A stretch of 8,229 nucleotides of DNA from JAKLEX01 sp035327525 (GTDB lineage Bacteria > Patescibacteriota > Minisyncoccia > Phycocordibacterales > JAACPR01), in NCBI GenBank assembly GCA_035327525.1, contig DAOLDC010000022.1, positions 1 through 8,229 of the forward strand, read 5' to 3'. Below the pieces are notes generated by a model that was not told where the DNA came from, did not search any database, and was given only the letters and a program-made list of their open reading frames with translations. The position numbers were made by a program, and so were the translations under genes. The stretch's first letter is position 1, and every line of letters begins with the position of its first letter. Positions 1-5,500 of the stretch are shown here, piece after piece.

Positions 1-2
1 GC

Positions 3-47
3 AAAATTTTGGAGTTGAAGGAAAAGTATAAAATCAAGTTGGATTAG
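3..47 (+). CDS. C-terminal tail of an unidentified ORF, cut by the window edge
   Basis: The frame that enters from the left edge stays open for 14 codons, reads KILELKEKYKIKLD and stops at TAG (45-47). It is lysine-rich and probably helical. A 28-base gap then leads to folA on the same strand, which would fit an operon. The tail does not resemble the usual thymidylate synthase C-terminus, so I do not call it thyA. A second frame (2-31) is also open to the edge, so the choice of frame is uncertain. Confidence 0.3.
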   Translation, partial: KILELKEKYKIKLD

Positions 48-75
48 GTTTTTTTAAAAGCAAAACACAAGCAAA

Positions 76-642
76 ATGATTGAAAAAAAACCACAAAACA
101 AAAACGCTGTAATTAGCCTGATCGTTGCTATGGCACGCGATAGTCGAGTTATTGGGAAAGTGGGCGGTGGGATGCCGTGGCATATCAGCGAGGACTTAAA
201 AAATTTCAAAAAAATTACGACTGGGCACATTGTTATAATGGGTAGAAAAACTTGGGAGGAATTTGGCGGTCGCCCACTTCCAAACAGAATCCATATTGTA
301 GTAACAAGAGACAAAAATTACTCTGTCCCAGAAGGACATTTTGTTTGTGGCTCCATAGAAAATGCAATCGAAAAAGCAAAAGAAATTGAATTTGCGATCA
401 ATGATAAAACCTACACGTCGGAGATTTTTATAATTGGCGGAGCGCAAATATATGAACTTGGTCTAAAATACGCGGATAGAATCTATGCGACACTGATCGA
501 TATTCCAGCTGATTCCGATATAAACAAATCTAGCGGTGCCAAATTTCCAGATTACATCAGTTCCGGTTTTACAAAAATAATTTCTAGTAGAAAATCGCGT
601 GACGAAAATTATGAATATGAATTTGTTGTACTTGAGAAGTGA
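76..642 (+). CDS. folA: Dihydrofolate reductase
   Basis: Cytosolic NADPH-dependent reduction of dihydrofolate to tetrahydrofolate. The 188-residue protein shows the family order: strand ISLIVAMA (13-20), GGMPWHISEDL (31-41), the cofactor-binding VIMGRKTWE region (53-61), RPLPNR (66-71), IIGGAQIYE (119-127) and a C-terminal KFPDY (156-160). By alignment to E. coli FolA recalled from memory, D40 is the counterpart of catalytic Asp27. The protein is slightly longer than the usual ~160 residues because of a ten-residue basic N-terminal extension and a loop at 107-116. The start is the first ATG before the core; the next Met (residue 19) would cut away the first strand. No SD is visible (A-rich leader). 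The stop is TGA. It converges with rplK across a long hairpin. Confidence 0.96.
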   Translation: MIEKKPQNKNAVISLIVAMARDSRVIGKVGGGMPWHISEDLKNFKKITTGHIVIMGRKTWEEFGGRPLPNRIHIVVTRDKNYSVPEGHFVCGSIENAIEKAKEIEFAINDKTYTSEIFIIGGAQIYELGLKYADRIYATLIDIPADSDINKSSGAKFPDYISSGFTKIISSRKSRDENYEYEFVVLEK

Positions 643-662
643 ATGAATTTTGTTAATGAAGC

Positions 663-775
663 AAAAAACCACAAGAATGCTTTTTGAGTTTCTCCGCAGT
701 CTTTTTTGGTCAAGTGCAACTTGACGAAAAAAGGAGTCGAGGACTGAAACGAAAAAAATATTCTTGTGGTTTTTT
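663..775. terminator. Long nested hairpin, bidirectional terminator between convergent folA and rplK
   Basis: Perfect 16-base arms AAAAAACCACAAGAAT (663-678) and ATTCTTGTGGTTTTTT (760-775) enclose about 80 bases. Inside are further nested pairings: GTTTC (688-692) with GAAAC (746-750); AGTC (698-701) with GACT (742-745); T6 (702-707) with A6 (727-732); and a terminal hairpin GTCAAGT (709-715) / ACTTGAC (719-725) with a three-base loop. It begins 20 bases after the folA stop and ends 3 bases before the rplK stop. The outer stem has an A-tract on one side and a T-tract on the other, so it can terminate in both directions. The inner elaboration is far more than a terminator needs. Confidence 0.75.
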
Positions 776-778
776 TGT

Positions 779-1201
779 TTACTTTACATCAACACCCATT
801 GATCGACATGAACCTTCGATTATTTTTATTGCGCCATTTATGTCATTGGCATTCAAATCAACCATTTTCTTTTCGGCAATTTCACGAATTTGTGCCTTTG
901 TAATTGTACCAACTTTTGTGGTCATGTTTTGGCCTGATCCCTTGTCTTTTTTGATTGCTTTCAAAATAAGTGCAGTTGCTGGAGCAGTTTTGTATTCTAG
1001 TGAAAAACTACGATCTGCATAAACTGTGATAATTGTTGGAACTACTTCTCCCATTCTGTCGCGGGTTTCGGTATTGAATTTGTTGATAAATTCACCAATA
1101 TTGATACCAGCCTGTCCCAGTGTTGGACCAAGTGGTGGAGCAGGTTTTGCTTGTCCTCCCGTTGCTTGAACTTTTATTATTTTTTGTACTTTTTTGGCCA
1201 T
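779..1201 (-). CDS. rplK: 50S ribosomal protein L11
   Basis: L11 binds the GTPase-associated centre of 23S rRNA together with the L10/L12 stalk and affects factor binding and stringent signalling. The 140-residue length is standard. The N-terminal domain carries PAPPLGPTLGQAGINIGEF (20-38). The C-terminal rRNA-binding domain carries GTITKAQIREIAEKK (98-112) and the terminal IIEGSCRSMGVDV signature (127-139). Start is ATG at 1201 with no SD in the A/T-rich leader. It follows nusG in the usual secE-nusG-rplK order but has its own promoter-like sequence. It is followed at once by the convergent terminator instead of rplA (L1), which normally comes next. Confidence 0.97.
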   Translation of the reverse strand: MAKKVQKIIKVQATGGQAKPAPPLGPTLGQAGINIGEFINKFNTETRDRMGEVVPTIITVYADRSFSLEYKTAPATALILKAIKKDKGSGQNMTTKVGTITKAQIREIAEKKMVDLNANDINGAIKIIEGSCRSMGVDVK

Positions 1202-1236
1202 AATTTCAAATTATTTTTGTTTTTGTTGTGAAAACG

Positions 1237-1265
1237 ATACTATCACAGCTTGCTGACTATATCAA
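1237..1265 (-). promoter_or_regulatory. Sigma70-type promoter for rplK
   Basis: Read on the minus strand: -35 TTGATA (1265-1260), a 17-base spacer, -10 TAGTAT (1242-1237). Transcription would start near 1230, leaving a leader of about 30 bases before the rplK ATG at 1201. The -35 box sits immediately before the coding end of nusG in the transcribed direction, so rplK can be expressed both from this promoter and by readthrough. Confidence 0.6.
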
Positions 1266-1269
1266 GTAT

Positions 1270-1815
1270 TTATATTTTTTTGACTTGTAGGAAATCCAAT
1301 TCTACAGGCGTTTCTCGACCGAACATTGATACATTTACTTTTATTTTTCCCCTACTTTCATCAACCTCATCAACCCTACCCTCCAATTCTTTGAATGGTC
1401 CATCTACCACCATCACAATATCTCCTACTAACAAATCAATTTTGTGTTTTGCGGTGTCGGTCTTCATTCTTGAGAACAAATCTTCTACTTCTTTTGTAGA
1501 AAGTGGAACAGGATAAACTCCAGATCCAACAAATCCTGTAACGCGAGGAGTATTTCTAACAACATACCATGAGTCGTCAGTAACAATCATGTCAACAAGA
1601 ACATAACCTGGATAGATTTTTTCATCGACTTCTACTCTTTTGTTACCTTTTATTTTTATCTTTTTTTCTGTAGGAACTAGAACATTGAATATTTTGTCAC
1701 CCATTGCTAGTGACTCTATTCTCTGTTGTAGATTTTTTGAGACTGCGTTTTCGTATCCAGCATAGGTGTGGATTGCATACCAGTTACGCTCTCTTGATGG
1801 TTGTTGTTTTGACAT
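1270..1815 (-). CDS. nusG: Transcription termination/antitermination factor NusG
   Basis: NusG clamps RNA polymerase as a processivity factor and links it to Rho or to the ribosome. The 181-residue length is typical. The NGN domain runs from NWYAIHTYAGYENAV (11-25) through the conserved IYPGYVLVDM (67-76), WYVVRNTPRVTGFVG (83-97) and PLSTKEVE (104-111). After a linker, the KOW domain begins at GDIVMVVDGPFKELEG (131-146) and ends in FGRETPVELDFLQVKKI. Start ATG at 1815 is family-appropriate. No SD precedes it; the secE-nusG gap of 47 bases is almost pure A/T and includes a lone TATAAT (1857-1852) without a convincing -35. It is probably co-transcribed with secE. Confidence 0.97.
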   Translation of the reverse strand: MSKQQPSRERNWYAIHTYAGYENAVSKNLQQRIESLAMGDKIFNVLVPTEKKIKIKGNKRVEVDEKIYPGYVLVDMIVTDDSWYVVRNTPRVTGFVGSGVYPVPLSTKEVEDLFSRMKTDTAKHKIDLLVGDIVMVVDGPFKELEGRVDEVDESRGKIKVNVSMFGRETPVELDFLQVKKI

Positions 1816-1862
1816 AATGAATTTTTTTATTTTTTAATAATAAATTTATGTATTATAGATAT

Positions 1863-2045
1863 TTATTTCAAGAAATATTCTTTGACAATATCAGTAAACA
1901 AATAATCAAACAATCCAACATATATAGCAACAATAATAGAAATAATTATAACTAATATTGTGTATATAATTGCCTGTTTTCTAGTTGGCCAACTAACATG
2001 CTTCAATTCGCTCTTTGTTTCTTTTATATAATTTATTAATCCCAT
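1863..2045 (-). CDS. secE: Preprotein translocase subunit SecE
   Basis: SecE stabilises SecY in the SecYEG inner-membrane channel. This is the short single-span form (60 residues). An amphipathic N-terminal helix bears the hallmark ELKHVSWPTRKQA (13-25), followed by one hydrophobic segment IIYTILVIIISIIVAIYVGLF (about 26-46). Its position directly before nusG is the classic bacterial arrangement. Start ATG at 2045 follows an A-rich leader without SD. Confidence 0.95.
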   Translation of the reverse strand: MGLINYIKETKSELKHVSWPTRKQAIIYTILVIIISIIVAIYVGLFDYLFTDIVKEYFLK

Positions 2046-2073
2046 GTTTTTTTCTGTTATTTTTTGTTCTATT

Positions 2074-2127
2074 TAAAAAAGCCCTTTCGGGCATGACATT
2101 AACTATAATATCATAAGGGCTTTTTTA
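2074..2127. terminator. Terminator after the SIMPL gene with alternative pairings
   Basis: Perfect 13-base arms TAAAAAAGCCCTT (2074-2086) and AAGGGCTTTTTTA (2115-2127) surround a 28-base loop. On the minus strand there is also a compact hairpin GCCC-GAAA-GGGC (2092-2081) with a GNRA-type loop, followed by T6 (2080-2075), which is the classical intrinsic terminator form. The compact and long stems share bases 2081-2084, so they exclude each other. It lies about 40 bases downstream of the SIMPL stop. Confidence 0.7.
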
Positions 2128-2132
2128 GTCAA
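2105..2132 (-). promoter_or_regulatory. Promoter for secE-nusG, embedded in the upstream gene's terminator
   Basis: On the minus strand: -35 TTGACT (2132-2127), a 16-base spacer, -10 TATTAT (2110-2105). A one-base shift gives ATTATA with a 17-base spacer. Predicted start is near 2098, about 50 bases before the secE ATG. The spacer contains the distal arm of the terminator-like inverted repeat that follows the SIMPL gene. Confidence 0.5.
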
Positions 2133-2165
2133 ATATTGGACTATATCGAATAAATCTATTTGTGC

Positions 2166-2957
2166 TTATTTTATCTGATATACAACATAAACGCTTGATG
2201 AAATTACATTTTCACCTACCGGAATATTTGGTGCTACTGCCATATCCATAGATTTTGCACTACCCTCAAAACCTCCCCTTCCATCTGCATATGGATAATA
2301 ATTTTCTTCATTGAATGAGATTATTTTTACTAATTTTACATCTAGACTTTTTGCCAAATCCTCGGCTTTTGCTCTAGCATCTTTGATCGCAAGATCAAGT
2401 GCCTCTTTTTTTAGAGAATCAAAATCGTCAACAGTAAAAGAAAGTCCGCCAACATTACTGATTCCAAGTGTTCCAATTCCACTCAACAATTCACCAGCTT
2501 TTGATGTATCGCGAACTTTTACATTTATTGATTGTGATACTTCGTAACCAACCAAATTTTGTCTGCCAGGCGGACAATGAAACGCTGTGCAAATTCCCTG
2601 TATCCATTCATATTTTGGATAGACACTGTAATTTGATGATTTGATATCTTTTTCTTCAACTCCGTTTTGTTTCAAAAAATCAATTGCTTTGTTTATTTTT
2701 TCAGCAGAAATGTTTTGTGCAGATTCTACACTTTCTGAAGCTTCGGTAACTGTAAAATCAAATGATGCGATATCTGGTATTGCATTGACTTCACCTTTTC
2801 CATTTACAGAAATAGTATTCGTATATGGTGCATCTTTGAAACTATTTTTTGCTTGAACGAGTAGAAAAATAGAAAAAATAACTGTCACAACCAAAATTGA
2901 CGCTGTTATAAAACCAAATGCATATCTCCAATCTTCAAAAATTTTCTTTAAAAACAT
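2166..2957 (-). CDS. SIMPL-domain (DUF541) membrane-anchored protein
   Basis: The family (BP26/OMP28, SIMPL) forms oligomeric periplasmic or extracytoplasmic proteins of poorly defined role; no enzymatic activity can be claimed. A single N-terminal hydrophobic segment (about 15-34) after a short basic start suggests an uncleaved anchor or signal. The body opens with the typical ISVNGKGEVNAIPDIASFDFTV (49-70). It continues with SSNYSVYPKYEW (107-118), LVGYEVSQSINVKVRD (135-150), and LDLAIKDARAKAEDLAKSLDVKL (187-209), and ends in a beta strand YVVYQIK. Length of 263 is normal. A loop with two cysteines, GICTAFHCPPGRQ (121-133), is an addition to the core and could form an extracytoplasmic disulfide. 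ATG at 2957 has no SD; folD lies 39 bases upstream. Confidence 0.85.
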   Translation of the reverse strand: MFLKKIFEDWRYAFGFITASILVVTVIFSIFLLVQAKNSFKDAPYTNTISVNGKGEVNAIPDIASFDFTVTEASESVESAQNISAEKINKAIDFLKQNGVEEKDIKSSNYSVYPKYEWIQGICTAFHCPPGRQNLVGYEVSQSINVKVRDTSKAGELLSGIGTLGISNVGGLSFTVDDFDSLKKEALDLAIKDARAKAEDLAKSLDVKLVKIISFNEENYYPYADGRGGFEGSAKSMDMAVAPNIPVGENVISSSVYVVYQIK

Positions 2958-2984
2958 ATATTTATATTAAATTGATAATTTACT

Positions 2985-2990
2985 ATTATA
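2985..2990 (-). promoter_or_regulatory. -10 box (TATAAT) upstream of the SIMPL gene
   Basis: A perfect TATAAT on the minus strand lies just after the folD stop codon and 28 bases before the SIMPL ATG. The best -35 candidate, TTGATG (3016-3011), is 20 bases away, longer than ideal. This may allow SIMPL expression separate from folD. Confidence 0.35.
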
Positions 2991-2996
2991 CACCAA

Positions 2997-3821
2997 CTAG
3001 GCCCGATAGGCATCAAGCAAATTATTGAACAGTGATGCAACGGTCATAGGACCGACACCGCCCGGAACCGGAGAAATCATCTTGACCTCAAAATCACCCA
3101 ATGAAACATCACCCCGGATTTTGCCATCTCTGTCTGTTGATATTCCAACATCGACTATTATCTGATTCTTTGTGACATGATCCTTTGTTAGAATCCCAGG
3201 TTTTCCAACTGCAGAAATTATAATGTCAGCGTTTTTTGTAAAATCCGCCAAATTGTCTGTGTAGCTGTGACAAATTGTAACCGTTGCGTTTTTGTTCAAA
3301 AAATATATCGCTGTCGGTTTCCCCACCAAATCGGATCTACCAATTATTACTATTTTTTTTCCAGTAACATCAATATTGTTGTCGATAAAAATTTCAGCGA
3401 TTCCTCTGGTTGTGGCTGGCACAAAAAAATCAGAATCGTTTTGAAAAAGTTTTGACCTGTTGGTCGGAGTCATTCCATCTATATCTTTTTTTGGATCAAT
3501 TGCTGTCAGAATTGCTGATTTGTCGAGAGTTTTTGGAATTGGTAGTTGAACAATAATTCCGTGTGTCTCATTGTCTTCATTTACTTTTTTTATTTTACCA
3601 ATCAATTCTGTCGTCTCTATCGATTCATCAAATTTCAAGACTTCGGCGATGGCACCGATTTTTTGTGCAAATTTTATTTTTCGAGAAATATATATTTCTG
3701 AAAATTTATTATTTCCAATTTGGAAAATAACTAATTTTGGCTTTTTGGACAATGGCGAAATTTGCTCGGTTAGTTGCCGAGCAATTTTTTCGCTTAGTTT
3801 TTTTCCGTCTAGTATTTGCAT
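2997..3821 (-). CDS. folD: Bifunctional methylenetetrahydrofolate dehydrogenase / methenyltetrahydrofolate cyclohydrolase FolD
   Basis: Cytosolic enzyme interconverting 5,10-methylene-THF, 5,10-methenyl-THF and 10-formyl-THF, with NADP+ as cofactor. The catalytic YxxxK is at Y44/K48 (EIYISRKIKFAQKIG). VQLPIP supplies Q92, and DIDGMTPTN (113-121) holds D115, matching E. coli Tyr50, Lys54, Gln98 and Asp121 by remembered alignment. The Rossmann motif VIIGRSDLVGKP is at 158-169, and the terminal signature PVPGGVGPMTVASL at 251-264. The 274-residue length is slightly below the usual ~285. The PCTPRG motif of E. coli is here PATTRG (135-140). It starts 20 bases after the stop of the DsbA-like gene, so the two are probably co-transcribed. 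No SD. Together with FolA it indicates active folate one-carbon metabolism. Confidence 0.97.
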   Translation of the reverse strand: MQILDGKKLSEKIARQLTEQISPLSKKPKLVIFQIGNNKFSEIYISRKIKFAQKIGAIAEVLKFDESIETTELIGKIKKVNEDNETHGIIVQLPIPKTLDKSAILTAIDPKKDIDGMTPTNRSKLFQNDSDFFVPATTRGIAEIFIDNNIDVTGKKIVIIGRSDLVGKPTAIYFLNKNATVTICHSYTDNLADFTKNADIIISAVGKPGILTKDHVTKNQIIVDVGISTDRDGKIRGDVSLGDFEVKMISPVPGGVGPMTVASLFNNLLDAYRA

Positions 3822-3841
3822 TTGGCAGATTATTCGGTGAT

Positions 3842-4621
3842 TTATTCAGCTGACTGTTCTAATTGTGACAAAATTTGATCTATAATACTGATCCAGTTTG
3901 CTACTGGTAATGCACCGCTTGCAACCAATCTGTCTCCGTTTGCAGTAAATATCACATTATAAGGTGTTCCGACCTGACCGGCTGTTGCATCTAGAATTTC
4001 TCTATAATCTTCTTCAATATCAGCAACATGTCGCTCTTCTGACATACACAAATTGAATTCAGAAACATTCAATCCGACCATTTCAGCAATTACTGGTAAT
4101 TGATTTAGGTCCAATCCATCATTTCCATTGGTCATTTCATATAGAATATTTGTGTAATCCCAGAATTTTTGATTACCTCCAACTGATCCGGCACATTCTA
4201 GAGCATGGGCTTCTATTACGGCTTTTCTGTGAAGTGAAACCAGTGGTAAATGTCTATAAACCCATGAAACTTTGCCATCATAAATTTCAATAACTTCTTT
4301 CAAATTGTCGTGGAGTACAGAACAAAAAGGACATTCTGTATCAGAATATTCGACGATTATAATAGGACTATCCAAACTACCCAAAATATAGTCTGAAGCA
4401 TTTGGTGGTCGAATTGTTGTAATATCAGCTGTTTGAGCATTGGTTCTAATAGAAGCAAACTTTGCGTTTGTTGTTCTCATAAAATTATTATATTGAACCA
4501 TCAAAGCATTGCTGGAATCACCTCCAGAATCTCTAGTAAAGAAAACTGCTCCGCCGATCAATACTCCGGCGATTAATATAGAAACTGCTACCCAAATACT
4601 ACTGTTATTATTTCCGTCCAT
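3842..4621 (-). CDS. Membrane-anchored DsbA-family thiol-disulfide oxidoreductase (thioredoxin-like)
   Basis: Extracytoplasmic protein that probably forms or shuffles disulfides. From ATG at 4621 it has 259 residues: a short polar N-terminus, one hydrophobic anchor (about 10-28), a linker, then a thioredoxin fold inserted with a helical domain. The active site is CPFC (97-100) in IVEYSDTECPFCSVLHDNL. The cis-Pro region is VGTPYNVIF (217-225), with Pro220. Helical-insert motifs HALECAGSVGGNQKFWDYTNILYE (139-162) contain a third Cys (143), with a fourth at 192. The reading frame stays open upstream to a TTG at 4708, but that start would put a second hydrophobic stretch before the normal N-terminus, so 4621 is preferred. 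No SD. folD follows 20 bases later. Upstream lie two palindromes, one of FNR type. Confidence 0.88.
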   Translation of the reverse strand: MDGNNNSSIWVAVSILIAGVLIGGAVFFTRDSGGDSSNALMVQYNNFMRTTNAKFASIRTNAQTADITTIRPPNASDYILGSLDSPIIIVEYSDTECPFCSVLHDNLKEVIEIYDGKVSWVYRHLPLVSLHRKAVIEAHALECAGSVGGNQKFWDYTNILYEMTNGNDGLDLNQLPVIAEMVGLNVSEFNLCMSEERHVADIEEDYREILDATAGQVGTPYNVIFTANGDRLVASGALPVANWISIIDQILSQLEQSAE

Positions 4622-4684
4622 AAATTTATGATTAATTTGTAATAAAACTAATAATAAACCATTTTTAGTTATAAGTAAAACATT

Positions 4685-4700
4685 TTTGATCATGATCAAA
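4685..4700. promoter_or_regulatory. FNR/CRP-type palindromic operator candidate
   Basis: TTTGATCATGATCAAA is a perfect 16-base palindrome. Its core TTGAT-CATG-ATCAA equals the FNR consensus (TTGAT-N4-ATCAA). It lies 64 bases upstream of the DsbA-like ATG. A -10-like TATAAC (4673-4668) follows it on the minus strand, so the site would overlap the -35 region. The binding protein is unknown, and chance is possible in AT-rich DNA. Confidence 0.4.
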
Positions 4701-4702
4701 TT

Positions 4703-4718
4703 TGCCAAATTTTTGGCA
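4703..4718. repeat. Short inverted repeat next to the FNR-like palindrome
   Basis: Arms TGCCAAA (4703-4709) and TTTGGCA (4712-4718) are separated by two bases. The repeat lies two bases from the FNR-like palindrome and just before the terminator of the 187-residue gene. It could be a second operator; no function can be assigned. Confidence 0.35.
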
Positions 4719-4727
4719 TAAAAAAGT

Positions 4728-4756
4728 GAGCCCCGCTTCTATTGAAGTCGGGGCTC
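4728..4756 (-). terminator. GC-rich intrinsic terminator of the 187-residue protein gene
   Basis: GAGCCCCG (4728-4735) pairs perfectly with CGGGGCTC (4749-4756). CTTC (4736-4739) pairs with GAAG (4744-4747) around a four-base loop, leaving a single bulged base at 4748. On the minus strand a run of six T follows after two bases (4725-4720). It begins 23 bases after the stop codon at 4780. The plus-strand side is also T-rich, so it may work both ways. Confidence 0.85.
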
Positions 4757-4779
4757 GTTTATTTTATTTTTTGCAATTT

Positions 4780-5343
4780 TCAGCAATCCTGCCGAAAGAT
4801 CGGAAAGAAAACCGTAGTTCCCTTCGTGACAGATGTTTTCTCGTCGATTATTTCGGTGGAAAAGCACCAGCCGTTTTTCCATTTCAATCTGAGCAGTCCG
4901 GGCAATCGCGTTGGTGATTTCACCACCATTGCGTTTTCGCCTGTTACTGACAGCGGAAAAACCGGCAGACCAATTCCCTGTTGCGCAATCAGATGAATGA
5001 CTTCTGGAACGAGTAATTCAACTGCCGACAGGTCATCTGGAGAATTTCCCAGTTTGTTGATGGTGTCGAAAATCAAAATACTTTCCGACACAATTTCACC
5101 ATACATCAGTCTCGATTCCAGTTTTTCTGTATATCTACGTAAATACAGATTGCGTGTCAAATTATCAACGCTGGTAATTTTGACCGGTAGGTGCGGTTCG
5201 ATCGAATACATCACCATGTGATGTTCTCCATGCGCAACATCTGCACACAGGACATCGCGAGTATCAAGCTCATCCGTTTTGGGAATCGTTATGTTGCCAA
5301 TAATTCTCATCCAGTCGATTGGGGCTTTGTTACATATTGTCAT
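4780..5343 (-). CDS. Unrecognised 187-residue soluble protein
   Basis: I do not recognise a family. The protein has no signal peptide, membrane segment or coiled coil that I can see. Noticeable segments are AHGEHHMVMYSIEPHLPVKI (37-56, three clustered His), NLTRNLYLRRYTEKLESR (61-78), a hydrophobic helix-like VELLVPEVIHLIAQQ (108-122) and Cys at 4, 33, 160 and 187, the last being the terminal residue. ATG at 5343 is chosen because AAGGAG lies 7 bases upstream and the frame has a stop shortly before. Base use is less AT-rich than the neighbours: 27 G+C of 60 in 4801-4860 against 17 of 60 in nusG 1621-1680. Its ATG overlaps the TGA of a small Cys-rich ORF, and it has its own promoter and terminator, so it is likely a real, independently expressed gene. 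Confidence 0.7.
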   Translation of the reverse strand: MTICNKAPIDWMRIIGNITIPKTDELDTRDVLCADVAHGEHHMVMYSIEPHLPVKITSVDNLTRNLYLRRYTEKLESRLMYGEIVSESILIFDTINKLGNSPDDLSAVELLVPEVIHLIAQQGIGLPVFPLSVTGENAMVVKSPTRLPGLLRLKWKNGWCFSTEIIDEKTSVTKGTTVFFPIFRQDC

Positions 5344-5447
5344 CGCCGTTCTCCTTGTTTTGTTGTGATACAGATTTTTGCTCGACAGTTTGGTTTGCCG
5401 CAGTTTTTTTCGCAGTTTGTTGTGCGACAGTTTGATTTGTTCTCCAA
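5340..5447 (-). CDS. Possible 35-residue Cys-rich micro-protein, translationally coupled to the 187-residue gene
   Basis: From a TTG at 5447 the frame encodes 35 residues with Cys at 7, 12, 16, 21 and 26 (central part NCRTTNCEKNCGKPNCRAKIC has five Cys in regular spacing), ending in a basic KQGERR tail. The regular cysteines suggest metal binding or disulfides. The stop TGA overlaps the next gene's start (ATGA), and that gene's SD lies within this ORF, the usual form of translational coupling. A near-consensus promoter would start transcription about 18 bases before the TTG. Against it: there is no ATG or GTG, no SD, and the underlying DNA is a degenerate repeat of CAAACTG-like units that could give periodic Cys by chance. 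Confidence 0.4.
   Translation of the reverse strand: MENKSNCRTTNCEKNCGKPNCRAKICITTKQGERR
5349..5355 (-). promoter_or_regulatory. Strong ribosome binding site of the 187-residue gene
   Basis: Minus strand AAGGAG, with a 7-base spacer to the ATG at 5343. It fixes the start and is one of only two clear SD sequences in the window; the other precedes the purC-like gene. Confidence 0.75.
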
Positions 5448-5471
5448 AAAATTACAATGTGCTCTGTAAAA

Positions 5472-5500
5472 ACTATAACTTATTAGTGAATTTTTGTAAA
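5472..5500 (-). promoter_or_regulatory. Promoter of the Cys-rich ORF / 187-residue gene unit
   Basis: Minus strand: -35 TTTACA (5500-5495), spacer of exactly 17 bases, -10 TATAGT (5477-5472). Each box is one base away from consensus. Predicted start is near 5465. The -35 box lies within one arm of an inverted repeat (5494-5502 with 5536-5544). Confidence 0.6.

Noticed and set aside
637..690. Readthrough of the folA TGA as glycine (Gracilibacteria/Absconditabacteria code)
   Set aside because: The frame would run into the terminator hairpin, the protein already ends where DHFRs end, and no other gene needs an internal TGA.
684..1022. 112-codon plus-strand ORF opposite rplK
   Set aside because: It is antisense to a clear L11 gene and lies partly in the hairpin region; composition is a shadow of rplK.
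1852..1857. TATAAT in the secE-nusG gap as a separate nusG promoter
   Set aside because: No acceptable -35 at 15-19 bases; the gap is nearly pure A/T, so a chance match is likely.
4622..4708. N-terminal extension of the DsbA-like protein from a TTG at 4708
   Set aside because: It would add 29 residues running through the FNR-like palindrome before the normal polar-anchor N-terminus; ATG at 4621 matches the family.
5370..5445. CRISPR-like array
   Set aside because: The repeated units are about 9 bases, degenerate and without spacers of constant length.
5191..5469. 92-codon plus-strand ORF across the start of the 187-residue gene
   Set aside because: It has no ribosome site or family match, runs against the promoter, SD and terminator layout of the minus-strand unit, and is rich in residues expected from an antisense frame.
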